A stretch of DNA of 64,000 nucleotides from Balanoglossus misakiensis (taxonomy: Eukaryota; Hemichordata): contig CM082587.2 in NCBI GenBank assembly GCA_040954595.2, positions 10,168,001 through 10,232,000 on the forward strand, written 5' to 3'. This document shows, piece by piece, positions 43,761 through 54,979 of this stretch. Under the pieces are notes generated by a model, which saw nothing but the letters and a program-made list of their open reading frames with translations, did not search any database and was not told the DNA's origin. The translations under genes and the position numbers were made by a program. The first letter of the stretch is position 1. Each line of letters starts with the position of its first letter.

Positions 43761-45596
43761 ACTGTTTTCATTCAGAAGACTAACGACAGACACCGCTGAA
43801 TATTAAAATCACTGTCTATTGAAATGAGCTGTATATATGATACCAATGGGCCTAATCTTTACGATAGTTACGCATCATACCCTTGCCTTGAGTAGGATGT
43901 TGTATGTGTAACGCTCTTTAGGAAAATAATAATCACAGTCGCGTGAGAGTTTGTTACACGTCGAACTGTTCCTATTCTTCTGAGTCATAGGGGCAATTCG
44001 CCGTGTAATAAAAATGCTCTTTAGATACGACTTTATTTACCCGAAATACCAAAGTTTATGCAACAATCACTCCCACTTTTGATCCACGTGTGATCCCCTA
44101 GATAGGTTAGAATTATCCTGCGCTACAATCTCTGTACGGCAGCGCGTTTGACGTGAGCAGGGCCAGGGGGAACGGACGCGCTACTTGACAGCATGTCATT
44201 CCATTCGTGCGACGCGCACGCAGCCGTGCGCACGATGCATGCAATGTGATGTTTGGCCGAAGCACAGCGACTGCGGCCGAAGCTTGTGTATCGCTGTTTG
44301 TATAAAGTTTACTGGCATACAGTACCTCTTCTACGACTTTTTTTGTAAAATTAGAATTCATTGGTTATTTTGCATAATTTTTAACCAATGGCGTACATGG
44401 CCAAGACGATTACGGCCTGTATTAAATCGCTAACTTTTCCCGAGTTGCTTAGCATCGCACTGTATGCATCACACGACAAATATTACAGAAAACAAAAGTC
44501 TCTCACGACTCTTACCCGAGGGAGGCGCTCTTCATATTTTATGTCCAGTAGTTCCAGTGAACACTGCCAAAACAAGCGCGTGAAGAGCGGGTTCTCAACC
44601 AGCCACTTTACAACAAAGAAAATGAAACGAAAGCAGAGAGTGTAGAGCCGCTGCTTGTGCTTTGTGATCGTGAGGAGTTGTCTATGGCAACAGTGACACA
44701 AATAGAACATCAGAACACTTCCTGTTTTCTTGCGACAAAAGCATGATGGGAATTTCATCGCGAGAACTTTCGCGCGTCCGTGAGCGGGTAACTTAGCAAC
44801 AAGTATGGCGAAAATTCCTTTCTTACGGCGTGGTGGCGACAGCCTTTAGGCGCGGCTTTCCGCGGACCCGAATTTTCCTTTCATTTGGCGAAGGAGGAAT
44901 CTTTGCCTGTACAGATTATTCTATAACTTTAAATCTTGTGAACAAGGGGTAAAACATTCCAATGATAAAATGTACTTATTTTTAGTTGGAGTTTTTGACC
45001 TAAAATTTGCGTATAAAGTTTCCTTTTAGACTTGCTCTCGTCGTAGCCTCGTAGCATTGTCTGTGCGACAGTGCTGTAAAAAAACAACAGTTAGACATGA
45101 ATCTTACCGAGAGGCGGCGCTTTTCGGATGGCAATGTTAAGTACTTGAAGTGTGGTAGAACTACCAAATGATGAAAACAGAATTTCAGCGAAAGTTTCTC
45201 GTCTTTTGTTACACTGAAGCGCGAAGGGTGGCTTCCATCCGGCGGCTGGCTGGTAGTGTTGCGGAGAGTCACGGTTGCCGACAGCAACAGAACAATCGAA
45301 ACGCACAAGAACGTTTGTGACCCAAAGCATGATGGGTATTTTGCGGTACGGTCCGCGAAAGAACCAATCGTTCGCTCTTCAGTCACTAGTAGAGACTTGA
45401 AGCCTAAAGAGAGCCGAAGAAATGTAGGGTTTTTTAATTGTTGACCTAGACAGCATAGACGAGTGGCGGTAGTGAGAATGGGCTTGCACATGCACGTGAC
45501 ACCAAACTGTAATGACAGCATGAACAGCGCCACCGACGGTGAGAAATGTACAGAAATGTTGTTTAATGAGTTTAATATGGTAACTACAAAGACAGA
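43761..45596. other. Region without a supported gene
   Basis: Two loosely similar minus-strand segments (44760-44500 and 45335-45100) each end in a donor-like GTAAGA after an open frame (YEERLPR and IRKAPPLG), with AAAGCATGATGGG upstream of both. They may be diverged exons or promoter regions of a duplicated gene, but no family was recognised. Confidence 0.3.
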
Positions 45597-45755
45597 CATG
45601 TTTGACACAAGGAAGTCATGAAATACAGTATAAAACATATCATTTCTTCTATCTCTTAGTACAGTGGGTTGTCGACTTTTCGACCAGAATGCAATGGGAT
45701 TTGACCCCCTAGCGCAAAGTGAAAACCTATTTAAGGCAGCCACATTGCGAAAAAT
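45597..45755 (+). repeat. Dispersed repeat, copy 2
   Basis: Same order of words as 24717-24930: ATCATTTCTTCTATCTCTTA, TTTGACCCCCTAGC, AAGTGAAAACCTATTTAAGG. Confidence 0.7.
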
Positions 45756-46748
45756 CCCCCATGACAATTCAATGTGACATGACACGTCATATTGTCGTGT
45801 AATGCATGGTTGTAGGCGCACAGAGGTGAACCAAACTCCCTAGATAAATATTTTCATAGCTAAATCCCTATTAGTAATCGATTTTCAGTAGTATTTGCAT
45901 AATATTCAATCGAAAATATAATTTTTAATTTGACGATTAGCTGACTACATGTATGCTGTTGTACAAGACACCTTCGGCTTGGCACACATTTTTGCCATTG
46001 AATGCAGTATTTTTTTTTACTTTGCCGATTATATTTAGATATATAAATTGTAAATCAATGTCTACACTTTGGCGATGACTCAACATACATGTATAGTGTG
46101 GTATTGACAGTAAAGTTCATTGGACGAATTTATATGAAGAAGTGTGTAAAAGAAAGATGTGCACATTCAAAGCTAGGGGGCGCTATTTACAGAGACCATG
46201 CCCATCTCCTCACAGCAAATGCAGCATTGAGTTGTCAAAATTAATAGTGCAACCATAATCCCCTTAAATAGATAGGGCAATTTTCTAAACAACTCGAACT
46301 GTATGTTAAGCTTTAATAAATTGTTTGGTCGTATTTAGTGTTTGGCGTTGAAAATCACACTTTATTTACTGTCGCAAGATGGTGGGAACTACCCTAGCCA
46401 ACTGTGACATGAGTTTAGAATTGCCAAAAATAGGAGTTTGAGAACCAGAGTATTGTACAGAAAAGAACTCACTCACTTACACACAATGAATTATGCCTTA
46501 ACTAGTCTGTAATTTACACATAAAACACCGAAATACAGTATGCAGATTAAAACGTTTCTCTAACTACTGTATAATAACGCGGGTGATGAAAGGTTTGCAC
46601 ACACAATTTCACGACATAAACAGTGTTCACAGTCCCCAAATTACTGTTAATCGGGTTTCTCGTCCGTCGACCTTTACCAATTTACGCTCGGTTTTACTCC
46701 ACTACTTCTTAGGCCTATACATGTAGGTGTCTTCGGTTGCGAGGTGCG

Positions 46749-46832
46749 TATCGGAGAACAAATGACTGTCATTTGAACATTCTATAGTATACCCAAATCC
46801 TTGCATCGCTATGCGGATCCTGATAGAGATCA
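46749..46832 (+). repeat. Truncated 5' LTR of BEL/Pao element
   Basis: About 84 bp that match the beginning of the 3' LTR with a few differences. Its first two bases are TA instead of TG. It then joins integrase sequence directly. Confidence 0.9.
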
Positions 46833-47817
46833 GTCGAATCGTCAGCAGCGTTCTCCGTCGCTGTGTCACGTGTCTCAAGATAGACGGAAGACCCTACACC
46901 AGCCCGGTTCAGGCACCGTTGCCTACATATCGTGTGAACGTTACTCCACCCTTCTGCGTGACAGGAGTAGATTTCACGGGAGCACTCCTGACCAAACAAC
47001 TGATGGTAAACACAAGAAAGCCTACGTGTGTCTCTTTACCTGTGCAGTTACGCGCGCGATACACCTAGAATTGGTATCCGATTTGACCACTAAATCATTC
47101 ATATTCGCGTTCCGTCGTTTCGCGGCAAGAAGATCTCTCCCAAGTCGCATGTTATTCGACAACGCGTCTACATATATCTCTGCAGCCGAAGAGATACGCG
47201 CATTACTCGACACGACTGACGTCCAACGCTATCTTTCTTCTCAACGCGTCAGTTGGACATTTATTCCCAAACGTGCCCCATGGTATGGTGGCTTCTGGGA
47301 GCGTCTTATTGGTATCACTAAGAACACTATAAAGAAAGTTCTTGGTAGATCTTTCGTCACCTACGACGAACTTGTCACAGTAATCACCGAAATCGAGACG
47401 GTATTGAACGACCGCCCACTCACTTTCGTGTCTTCGAATGCCGATGATGAAATCAGCTTGACTCCAAATCACCTGTTGTGCGGCAGACCTCTGACCTCAT
47501 TGCCATACATCACTGTCTCCGATGAAGAGATCAGAGACCCCTCTTACGGAAACCACTGCGATCTAAACGGACGCTATGAACATTTGTCAAATCTCCAGAA
47601 CCAATTCTGGAAGAGATGGTCGACTGAGTACCTGACAGCCTTACGTGAGCGTCACTCCGCTTCCGGTCTCAAGAACAATGTCATTAAAGTTGGTGACGTC
47701 GTCATTATTCACAGTGACACCGACCGTAGATTGAAATGGCAACTCGGAACTGTCAGAAGACTTGTCTACGGCCGTGATAAACTTGTGCGGTCAGCGGAAG
47801 TCTCCACTGCCAGATGA
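46833..47817 (+). pseudogene. BEL/Pao integrase remnant
   Basis: Catalyses insertion of the retrotransposon cDNA in intact elements. Seen in order are RCVTCLK (end of the zinc-finger region), VTGVDFTGAL (first catalytic Asp), a frame change near 47000, MLFDNAS (second Asp), WTFIPKRAPWYGGFWERLIG (catalytic Glu) and LNDRPLTFVS with LTPNHLLCGRPL, typical of BEL/Pao. VGDVVIIHSD and LKWQLGTVRRL form the C-terminal domain. The frameshift and loss of all upstream domains make it non-autonomous. Confidence 0.9.
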
Positions 47818-48178
47818 CACACTAACCGCCCCATACACAAATTGTACCCGCTGGAGGTGGCTTCGCAGGAACTGTCGTCATCTACGTCGTCTACGGACTT
47901 CGATCCCCATGTAAACGAGGACATCACACGGAATGCCACCACAGAGGAATCCAATGATCCGCCCGCGTCCATCCCTAGGAGATCGACCAGAGATGCGGCC
48001 ATTGCAGCGAGGATCAGAATTTCTGACTCTGTTTAGACATTCAACACAACTTGACACTTTATTGACTCTAGTCAAACTGTCATTGCATCAGAGTTTACTC
48101 AACATCGATTGAGCCTTTGCGATTTTCTGTTCTTTTGGATTTAGACTTTCTGATGACTTTTTTTCGGCGGCGGGAGAA

Positions 48179-48519
48179 TGTCGGAGAACAAATAACTGTT
48201 ATTTGAACATTCTATAGTATACCCAAATCCTTGCATCGCTATGCGGATCCTGAAAGAGATCACTTTTGGCCAATCAGGCACTTTCATTACTACGCCCAAT
48301 CACACTTCGAGTTCACCCTTTCAATGTAGCAATTTGTGCTTGTTATTACGTCCGCTTCATGTTCCTTTGCAACTTTGGAAGTTTTCTCATCAGTTGGGTT
48401 CTAGCGGTTCAGTAGTTAACACCGGTTATTACTGCAATAAACGTGCCTTTTGCACTTTACGTTGGTCGCCCGTGTCAGACATCATTTAAGGAACCTTGTT
48501 CATCTAAAATACCGCAACA
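48179..48519 (+). repeat. 3' LTR of BEL/Pao element (341 bp)
   Basis: Starts TGTCGGAGAAC and ends CCGCAACA, the TG...CA form of retroelement LTRs, directly before the target duplication. Confidence 0.92.
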
Positions 48520-51500
48520 GTGCGGTCGAGTCGCTTGTGAAGCGAAAGCGACATGACGGCAAACGACGCTACTGACAATAGCAGGAGTCCGGCGAATGCA
48601 CCGAATAGTTTGGCCCTGTAGTCTGGCAGATCGTAGAGCAGACAGTTCCCTTGTTCATCGCACGCCGTCCGTCCCCATAACATACACGCCGAGTCGATGA
48701 GGGCCCCGGTGTATATCGGCGCCGGTATAGTGGCTGGAAGGTAAGAGCATTGTTGTATATCTTAGGCTATGTTTACAATCATGTCTTCATTATAACCCTG
48801 CCAAGTTAGGCGACATACATGTATAAGCTGGGCAAATCTGTGCAGTGCTAGCTGTAGGAATGCGCATTATTCGGCATATATTTGTTGTTTACATAGACAC
48901 GTACATGCCATCTTGTTATGAAAGGTTGATTAGTTACAAACAACTTTGCTGAATTCAGAGTCAATAATATAGTTTAGACCGAAACATCAGAATAGTCAGT
49001 CGATGGCAATACGTACCTAGTAACTGTGTTGTAATGACGCGTATACAAAGTGCATACGCTTTATCCTTCGGCAACACACATCTGCAAATATAACATGTTG
49101 ATGTATTTCGCGTGGTATTTAGATACTGGGATAATGTATAACATGCGTTTTTGAAAATATTTATTTGTCCTTTACAGGTAGTAGGGTGTGTCAATGTGTC
49201 AAACCAACAACCTCAATAATGGAAATGGAACGTTTTTGCATGCCTTATACAATACCTCATTGTCAAGGCAACTTCTACATTAGCAATTGCTGATAGAAAG
49301 AATCCAAAGACAGCGACCAACACACCAAACACCACTAATTGATTGATGCACGTCTGTCCACACATTCCTTGATGTGCATAGTCTGCGGCAGTGTCATTTA
49401 TTGTTGCAATACATCCACAATCTGTGAAGTTCTGTGTGAAAATCGTGTATAAAACGAGGACATTTTGAATGGAATACATCCAATACGCGTTATATAATTT
49501 ATAAGAAATAAGCGGTGACCCAAATATAGTAAACCGTGTCTTTACATGTACGGCATGATGAAGAATACAGACAACTTCAGCGTTCACTGGTGAAACTACA
49601 TGTATAAACTCCATCCCCATCAAATGAATATTTACTCTGGGTAACAACGCAATTTGTCAACCCGCCACCCAGAACATTCTACCATCAATAAAATAAATGA
49701 ACTCGTGTCCTCATAAAGACACAAAAGCAAGGCACATTGTTATGCAACAATTTATAATTTATGTACACTCCCCTTCAGAACCAATTTCCCTCTCTGTGAA
49801 AATGAATATATAAGGACTAATGTATTATAAAGTAGATTACTTGAACATCTTGGCGAGTCTTGCACCCAGCATGGCAAGCTGAATAGTATGTGATGTCGTC
49901 AGAGCCGCAAACTGGCGCATAGGCGTCCGAGCAGCCACATTCAGAATTGCAAGCAGACTTCACATCCCCGAATCTTCGTACTTGCGGTATCTCAACAGTG
50001 CTGCTATAGAAAAAGAAAGCTTTTGTTGTAGATTGAATTCGAGACACAATTTACGTTATACTGTATAGAGTATCAATCAGACTTCTTATCTAGGTTAAAT
50101 TTATGAAGGCTGGTCTCTGCATAGAAAATGATGTAATGGACGTTATATGTCGCTGGTATAAATGTCGAGTGATAAATTACTTTTGGGCATCCAAGTGTCG
50201 CTAAGTAAATAGGGGTGGGCAGTGTTCTAGAACTGATAATATGATGGCTTTTTTTTCAGGGACTACATTTCAGATACTTGCCTTTCCGGGTATGGTTCAG
50301 AGACACCGGCGAATTTCTCCATGCCACAACCAACACTCATCCCAATGAATGGGATACTTGCATTTGCTGCCGCAGCGATCACTGCAAATATTCCCAATTT
50401 TATGAGCGTCGGCTTCCATCTACGCAAGAACGCGCCACTGACGATGGAAGCAAATTTTGCGGCAGGAACGACTGTGGCAGCTATATACATGTATGTAAGC
50501 AAAAGAGGTTACATTTGGATGATGTGGAGCAGGTATCAATAATCAGAAAGCCAACTGTGTTATAGTAGGCCTATTACCGTTAAACACCACTGTTTCGCTC
50601 AATGTTACATGCTGATGCAAAATAGTTCTTTACATACAGGAATGGCATTGAGCTAAGATTGTCTTCACGGAATAATCGCATAAAGTATATATCTCATCAA
50701 ACAACAAGGCACCGCTGGGGTAATGGCGTTGATATGTTATATTTTATCAATGACAATAATTTGGTCAGTACGCCACTGCGCGACTATAAAGTCCCGACGG
50801 TATGGTATACTTACCAAAGATTTTACCAGATATCGAAGGTGTAGTTCTGAAATGCTCTTCCATGTATTTTGGAAAGAAACGCGTCGAATGAACGACAGCC
50901 ATGTAAGCGATTCTGGCAAAAACCAGGCTGACGAAGGGAACATTGGTGAACAAACGCAGGATTGCCCGTTGCCAATCTATCAAATATATAATATATATAT
51001 TTAGCTGTAATTGGGCTATACTTTTGCATCTTGCAAGTTACAAGGACACGATCACCAAGCGCATATGGCTTAACTAGTCTCTGGTGATGTTTTTTTTTTG
51101 CAGACAATCTTACAAACCATTGTCAGCTACAAATAACCAAAGATGTAAACATTACACTGCCCCCTATTTTGTTTTATCATGCCATAATCTGATCCCGTAC
51201 AGCAACACAGCAAAGAAGGGCAACGTATTGTTGTGATCATATTCATTTTGTGACATTTTACAATTCCAAAAGTGTAATGGCCAGGTTATCAGTTTACCTT
51301 GATGTGCATTGGGTGAGCGATAGAAGATACGTGAACCTATAGAATTAGGCAAACTGGTAAAGACGTCTACTAATATCAACTATTGTGCACATATCTCCAG
51401 AAATCTTCTTACATTGAAAAGATTCTCACATTATAACAATTGTATTGTGCGTATCGTCTGTTGAAGTGGCTGACATATGCCATCTTGAAATTCTGTCGAC

Positions 51501-53890
51501 CACATGAAAAATTTTCATCACTCCCCGTAGGTGGCAAGAGCTATTTTATTACAAGGTGGGAACTCCGACAAATTTTACCTTTAAAACGTCCCACTTTACT
51601 GATGGTATCGCCGCCTTCATCGTTTGGTTCTCTTGTAATCTGGTCTTGACATTTGGATTGTTTCGGTATCTCCGATGGCATGATGAGGATAAAGATTGAT
51701 AGCACCACAGATAGAACACCACTGAGCAAATAGCCAAGCCACCAAGCACCAACCCAGCGTGGATCTTTTTGGTCGAAATCGAGTGTAGCTATGTCAACTC
51801 GATAAAAATCAACGAACAGGCTTATAGAATATGCATTTACTAACACACCCACTATTTGACCAACAGAGAAAAAGGAATGGATTACGCCTAGAAGAAGAAG
51901 AAGGAGAAGAAACAAATGAATCTTGTGTGTCAGTTTAAGGTGTCCATATTTTATGAAGGAATACACTATGTAAATGTCAGCTTATTCACGCAAACACAAC
52001 ATCAAGAAAGGACTATTACATTATAGCATGCTACCGTTCGCAATTCTGATTGGACGAGAGCTCAATCCAGCGATTCTAAAATTAAGCAATAAAACACCCT
52101 CAGCTATGGTATACCACGAGATTTTGACCAGTTCACGACATATACGCACGAGCGATAGCGAGTGCGTATATGGAGTTGAACTGGTCAAAATCGAGTGGTA
52201 TACCATAGCTGGGGGTGTTTTATTGCTATTATATTATGCCAGTATATTGAAACTTTACATAAAACATTTTAAAAAGGCATTTTCTTTGACTATGATATAT
52301 GACTGTGGTATATGACTAATATATCACGGTCACGTGTCGTGTCTCGACCAATAAAATAGCGTGATTTACACCATCAATATACTGGTATAATATAATACTC
52401 AATAATGCACTGCTGGCAGTGCGAAAACGGGCCCCTGAACTAGCATACGGCAACAAAAATGTGCGGTTAAACCACAGTCGCGCGTGTTTAAACCAAATAA
52501 ATAAAACAAAAATACTGTTGAATTAACGGACGTTTTAGTTAGGAACTGCTCTGTGGAAATATTTGTCACTTTGCCACGCGCGATGCCCGTCTTGTCACTT
52601 TTTGTCGTCTGCTTCATGTTTAATGCTCGATCCCGGCCGCTCGTGTTTACATTCATCGTCGCCATGTTGGTTCACGATCGTAATTTCTCTTTCTGACGCC
52701 GTTTCGGTAAGAAAATTACACTGATATGCCACAAAAACAGTTGTTGATATAATATAATAGCAATAACCCCCGCCTCAGTCGGGTATACACTCGATTTGGG
52801 TACTATTCGCTCCATAGCACTCGCCTGACGGCTCGTGCTATATGTCTCGAATTGTACCCAAATCTCGTGTATACCCGCCTGCGGCGGGGGTTATTGCTTA
52901 AGTAATAAGTATTGAAGAATGTGCGGTCGATAACATGGAAATTATTGTCATTTCTATCAATTTTTGATTTCTGTCAATTTTTGATTTTAGGATTCCAAGT
53001 ATATGTATAATAAAATATGTTCTTAAATATGGTCACCGTTTTTGAAATACAAGGCTGTGAATATCACTTTCAACAAATTTTTTTCTCAAAACTGAATGCG
53101 GTGACCATCGATTCTGTTCGAATGTTAAATTTAATTTCATTTGGCTAAGCTATGTTTAGTACTTCATGAAAGTAACAATATTATGGTTACATGACATGTA
53201 TTTACGTGCACCTTCAAAAAAAATCAAGTTTCACTCCAGTTTGTTAAAGATGCTGAATGCCTGAAATCTAAGCTTAAAAGCTTACACTTAAAGTGCGTAG
53301 CTCGTCTCACACGCATGTTCCAGCTGTAGCCGCTGGTTACAGACGTTTAGTGAACTGTCAATCCCATAAGGCAGTGTTCTGTCCTAACAACAGAGAAGAT
53401 GGCGGCGACCATAATCTGTGTCGGAGATCGGGAAAAGACACTAGCTTGGGTGAAAAGGAGGGACAAAACCAGAATCTACTTATACGGTGCGCATGAAATA
53501 TGGAAGGAAGCGAAGGCAGGCCACTATTTGAATGCATTGAACGGAAAATTTGCTGGGAAGTTACGCGCATGCACGTGAGACGAGCTACGCGCTATGCAAT
53601 CGCTCACGAATTTAGTCACGGCGCAATGAAAACATATGCCCAATCTAATATTTTCATTGCCACTTGCCTATGTACATAGGTGACTTTGTCTTTGATACGC
53701 TGTCGTCCATATATGTTAATCCCAAGGAATACATTGGGGGTGCTTCCAAACCCATTTAGAATATTTCCAATGATAATCGAGATAGTTGGTTCAGACCCGT
53801 GCTTGATGAGAGATGTCACAGCGCTTCTGCCGCGGCAGTCAGTTACATTTTGTGATATGTGAACTGTTCTGGTAGCATACCAGAGTTGCA
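48520..53890 (-). CDS. SLCO: SLCO/OATP organic anion transporter, eight exons seen
   Basis: Minus-strand exons: ~53890-53668, 51887-51579, 50976-50815, 50480-50282, 50003-49841, 49431-49256, 49081-49017 and 48733-48520. All junction phases agree (1,1,1,2,0,2,1). The protein is a 12-membrane-segment sodium-independent importer of amphipathic anions. Evidence in order: LNGFGSTP with YMDDSVSKTKSPMYIG, the family signature DPRWVGAWWLGYLLSG, RFFPKYMEEHF, GCGMEKFAGVSEPYPE, the extracellular Kazal-type loop (CNSECGCSDAYAPVCGSDDI, then CGCIATIND and MCGQTC), LCIRVITTQLLG, TIPAPIYTGALIDSACMLWG, CLLYDLPDYR and the last membrane segment. The N-terminal exon(s) with the first two membrane segments were not found. 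Defects: an extra A in the first seen exon shifts the frame just before YMDD, and the BEL/Pao insertion replaces the final residues with a stop inside the LTR. Two introns use GC donors (53667 and 50281). It may be a decaying gene or may contain assembly errors. Confidence 0.9.
52086..52897. mobile_element. 812-bp TTAA-flanked TIR element (piggyBac/Kolobok-like MITE)
   Basis: TTAA at 52082-52085 and 52898-52901 borders inverted ends GCAATAAAACACCC and GGGGGTTATTGC. Each end is itself a long palindrome: AGCTATGGTATACCAC pairs with GTGGTATACCATAGCT on the left, and GGGTATACAC pairs with GTGTATACCC on the right. TTAA target duplications are typical of piggyBac and Kolobok transposons. The interior has no transposase, only an 88-codon minus-strand frame (52665-52399). 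It lies in an SLCO intron. Confidence 0.75.
52399..52665 (-). CDS. Small ORF inside TTAA element, unknown
   Basis: 88-codon frame starting MATMNVNTSGRDRALNMKQ, followed by TKSDKTGIARGK. The head is hydrophilic and looks protein-like, and the tail is less convincing. It could be a captured host exon. No family recognised. Confidence 0.25.
   Translation of the reverse strand: MATMNVNTSGRDRALNMKQTTKSDKTGIARGKVTNISTEQFLTKTSVNSTVFLFYLFGLNTRDCGLTAHFCCRMLVQGPVFALPAVHY
53295..53590. mobile_element. ~296-bp MITE-like element
   Basis: Ends GCGTAGCTCGTCTCAC and GTGAGACGAGCTACGC are perfect inverted repeats and continue imperfectly to ~23 bp. Target duplications are not clear. There is no coding capacity apart from a short shadow frame. 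Confidence 0.7.
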
Positions 53891-54462
53891 CGTAACACAT
53901 GTCCAAATTTATCAAGTTTGTCTGTCTTCATTGACGACGCTGGACATCTACCACGATGCTCAACCACTGTATCTGCCAATTTCTGTAGAGCCTTTGTCGT
54001 GCAAACAAACATTTCCTCACCGGACCCTAACTGCAAACTATCTTCCATTGTGGAAAAAGCAAAATCCGAACCGTTCATAGGTTGTTGATCGGCAAGTTCA
54101 AGATCTACATCGTTAGGTTGACGATCAAAATTTGTCAGGATAAAGTCATCCAAAACCGTGCAAAGAGCTTCGTACGTCGATGATACAGTGGTGTTGCCAC
54201 CTATCATCATTTTCACCCGGTCAAGTTTATTAAACAACGTACATTTATCATATTCGGTTTCATAGTAAAATGTTAGTTTACCACGGTTTTTCGATGGCTG
54301 CAGCTTCCTTTTCAAATTTCGTTGTCTCATGCATTCACTGCTGTCGGACGGGTAGGTCCCCCTGCGACGATTCATTTGGCTCTGAGTTGAATCTCTGATG
54401 GGTCGAGTAGGTGGACCAGCTGGACGCTGTTCATTATTTGCTTCGACGGCCTCAGTTTGCAT
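53839..54462 (-). CDS. 207-aa protein of uncharacterised invertebrate family
   Basis: Starts at an ATG (MQTEAVEANNEQRPAGPP). A basic head (RNLKRKLQPSKNRGK) is followed by an acidic middle (NDVDLELADQQPMNG), then FVCTTKALQKLADTVVEHRG and KFGHVLRATLVCYQNSSHI. The last part, Cys/His spaced as C-x(5)-SH, resembles the N-terminal region of a lineage-expanded, probably transposon-linked family in marine invertebrates that I recall but cannot name. The stop falls where that family usually continues, so this may be 3'-truncated. Its end overlaps the first seen SLCO exon on the same strand in another frame. It is transcribed divergently from the gene at 54980. Confidence 0.5.
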   Translation of the reverse strand: MQTEAVEANNEQRPAGPPTRPIRDSTQSQMNRRRGTYPSDSSECMRQRNLKRKLQPSKNRGKLTFYYETEYDKCTLFNKLDRVKMMIGGNTTVSSTYEALCTVLDDFILTNFDRQPNDVDLELADQQPMNGSDFAFSTMEDSLQLGSGEEMFVCTTKALQKLADTVVEHRGRCPASSMKTDKLDKFGHVLRATLVCYQNSSHITKCN

Positions 54463-54484
54463 GATGATTTGCAGCCTTTATTGT

Positions 54485-54588
54485 TATATGATTATAATTT
54501 CTTATTATTAGAACGAAACTCTTGTGATGACTTGCATATATGATTATAATTTCTTATTATTAGAACGAAACTCTTGTGATGACTTGCA
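54485..54588 (+). repeat. Perfect 52-bp tandem duplication
   Basis: Two identical units from TATATGATTATAATTTC to GATGACTTGCA lie between the two divergent genes, in the probable shared promoter region. Confidence 0.9.
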
Positions 54589-54979
54589 TGCGATAAATTT
54601 ACAACCAAATATTGGCGCAGAGGTGTGAATGTAATTGCAACATTTTACCAAAACTTTGTACGGGTTCATTCCACCATGGTAGGTGAAACGAATTTTTTTT
54701 CTGCCGATTTTTAAATCATAACATTAAAATACAACTGAGAAAACCCGCTTTCACCAATTAATACGATTAGTTTCCAATTTTAAATCACTAAAAACTTGTC
54801 GAAATGACGACTTTGTAAATTCTCAAAGCATACGCGTCACTCTTCGTCCCTCCCGAAAATGGTGAATTTTTATATTTTGCTACTTCGACTTCAAATGGGG
54901 ATCCCGCGCCCGCCAAAAGCAAACACATTATATACCCACTCGATCCTAACCGCGGAACGTGTTGTCAGCTGAATCCATC

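Larger units (their letters stand above)
46749..48519 (+). mobile_element. Internally deleted BEL/Pao LTR retrotransposon
   Basis: Flanked by a 5-bp target duplication GTGCG (46744-46748 and 48520-48524). Copy A of the duplicated block shows the empty site with a single GTGCG. The first ~84 bp match the start of the 3' LTR; the rest of the 5' LTR, gag, protease, reverse transcriptase and RNase H are missing. The remaining interior is the integrase region, followed by a purine-rich tract (GGCGGCGGGAGAA) and a full 3' LTR. The element lies inside the last exon of the SLCO gene in the opposite orientation to that gene. Confidence 0.93.
45979..48829 (+). repeat. Segmental duplication, copy B
   Basis: Direct repeat of 39845-41395, split by the BEL/Pao insertion at 46749-48519. 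It lacks the 485-bp insertion of copy A. Without the insertion it is about 1.07 kb. Confidence 0.9.

Noticed and set aside
45000-45821. 273-codon minus-strand frame
   Set aside because: It runs through the dispersed repeat at 45597-45755 and shows no domain, so it is probably chance.
47766-48075. Minus-strand frames opposite the BEL/Pao integrase end
   Set aside because: Shadows of the integrase frame and its 3' flank.
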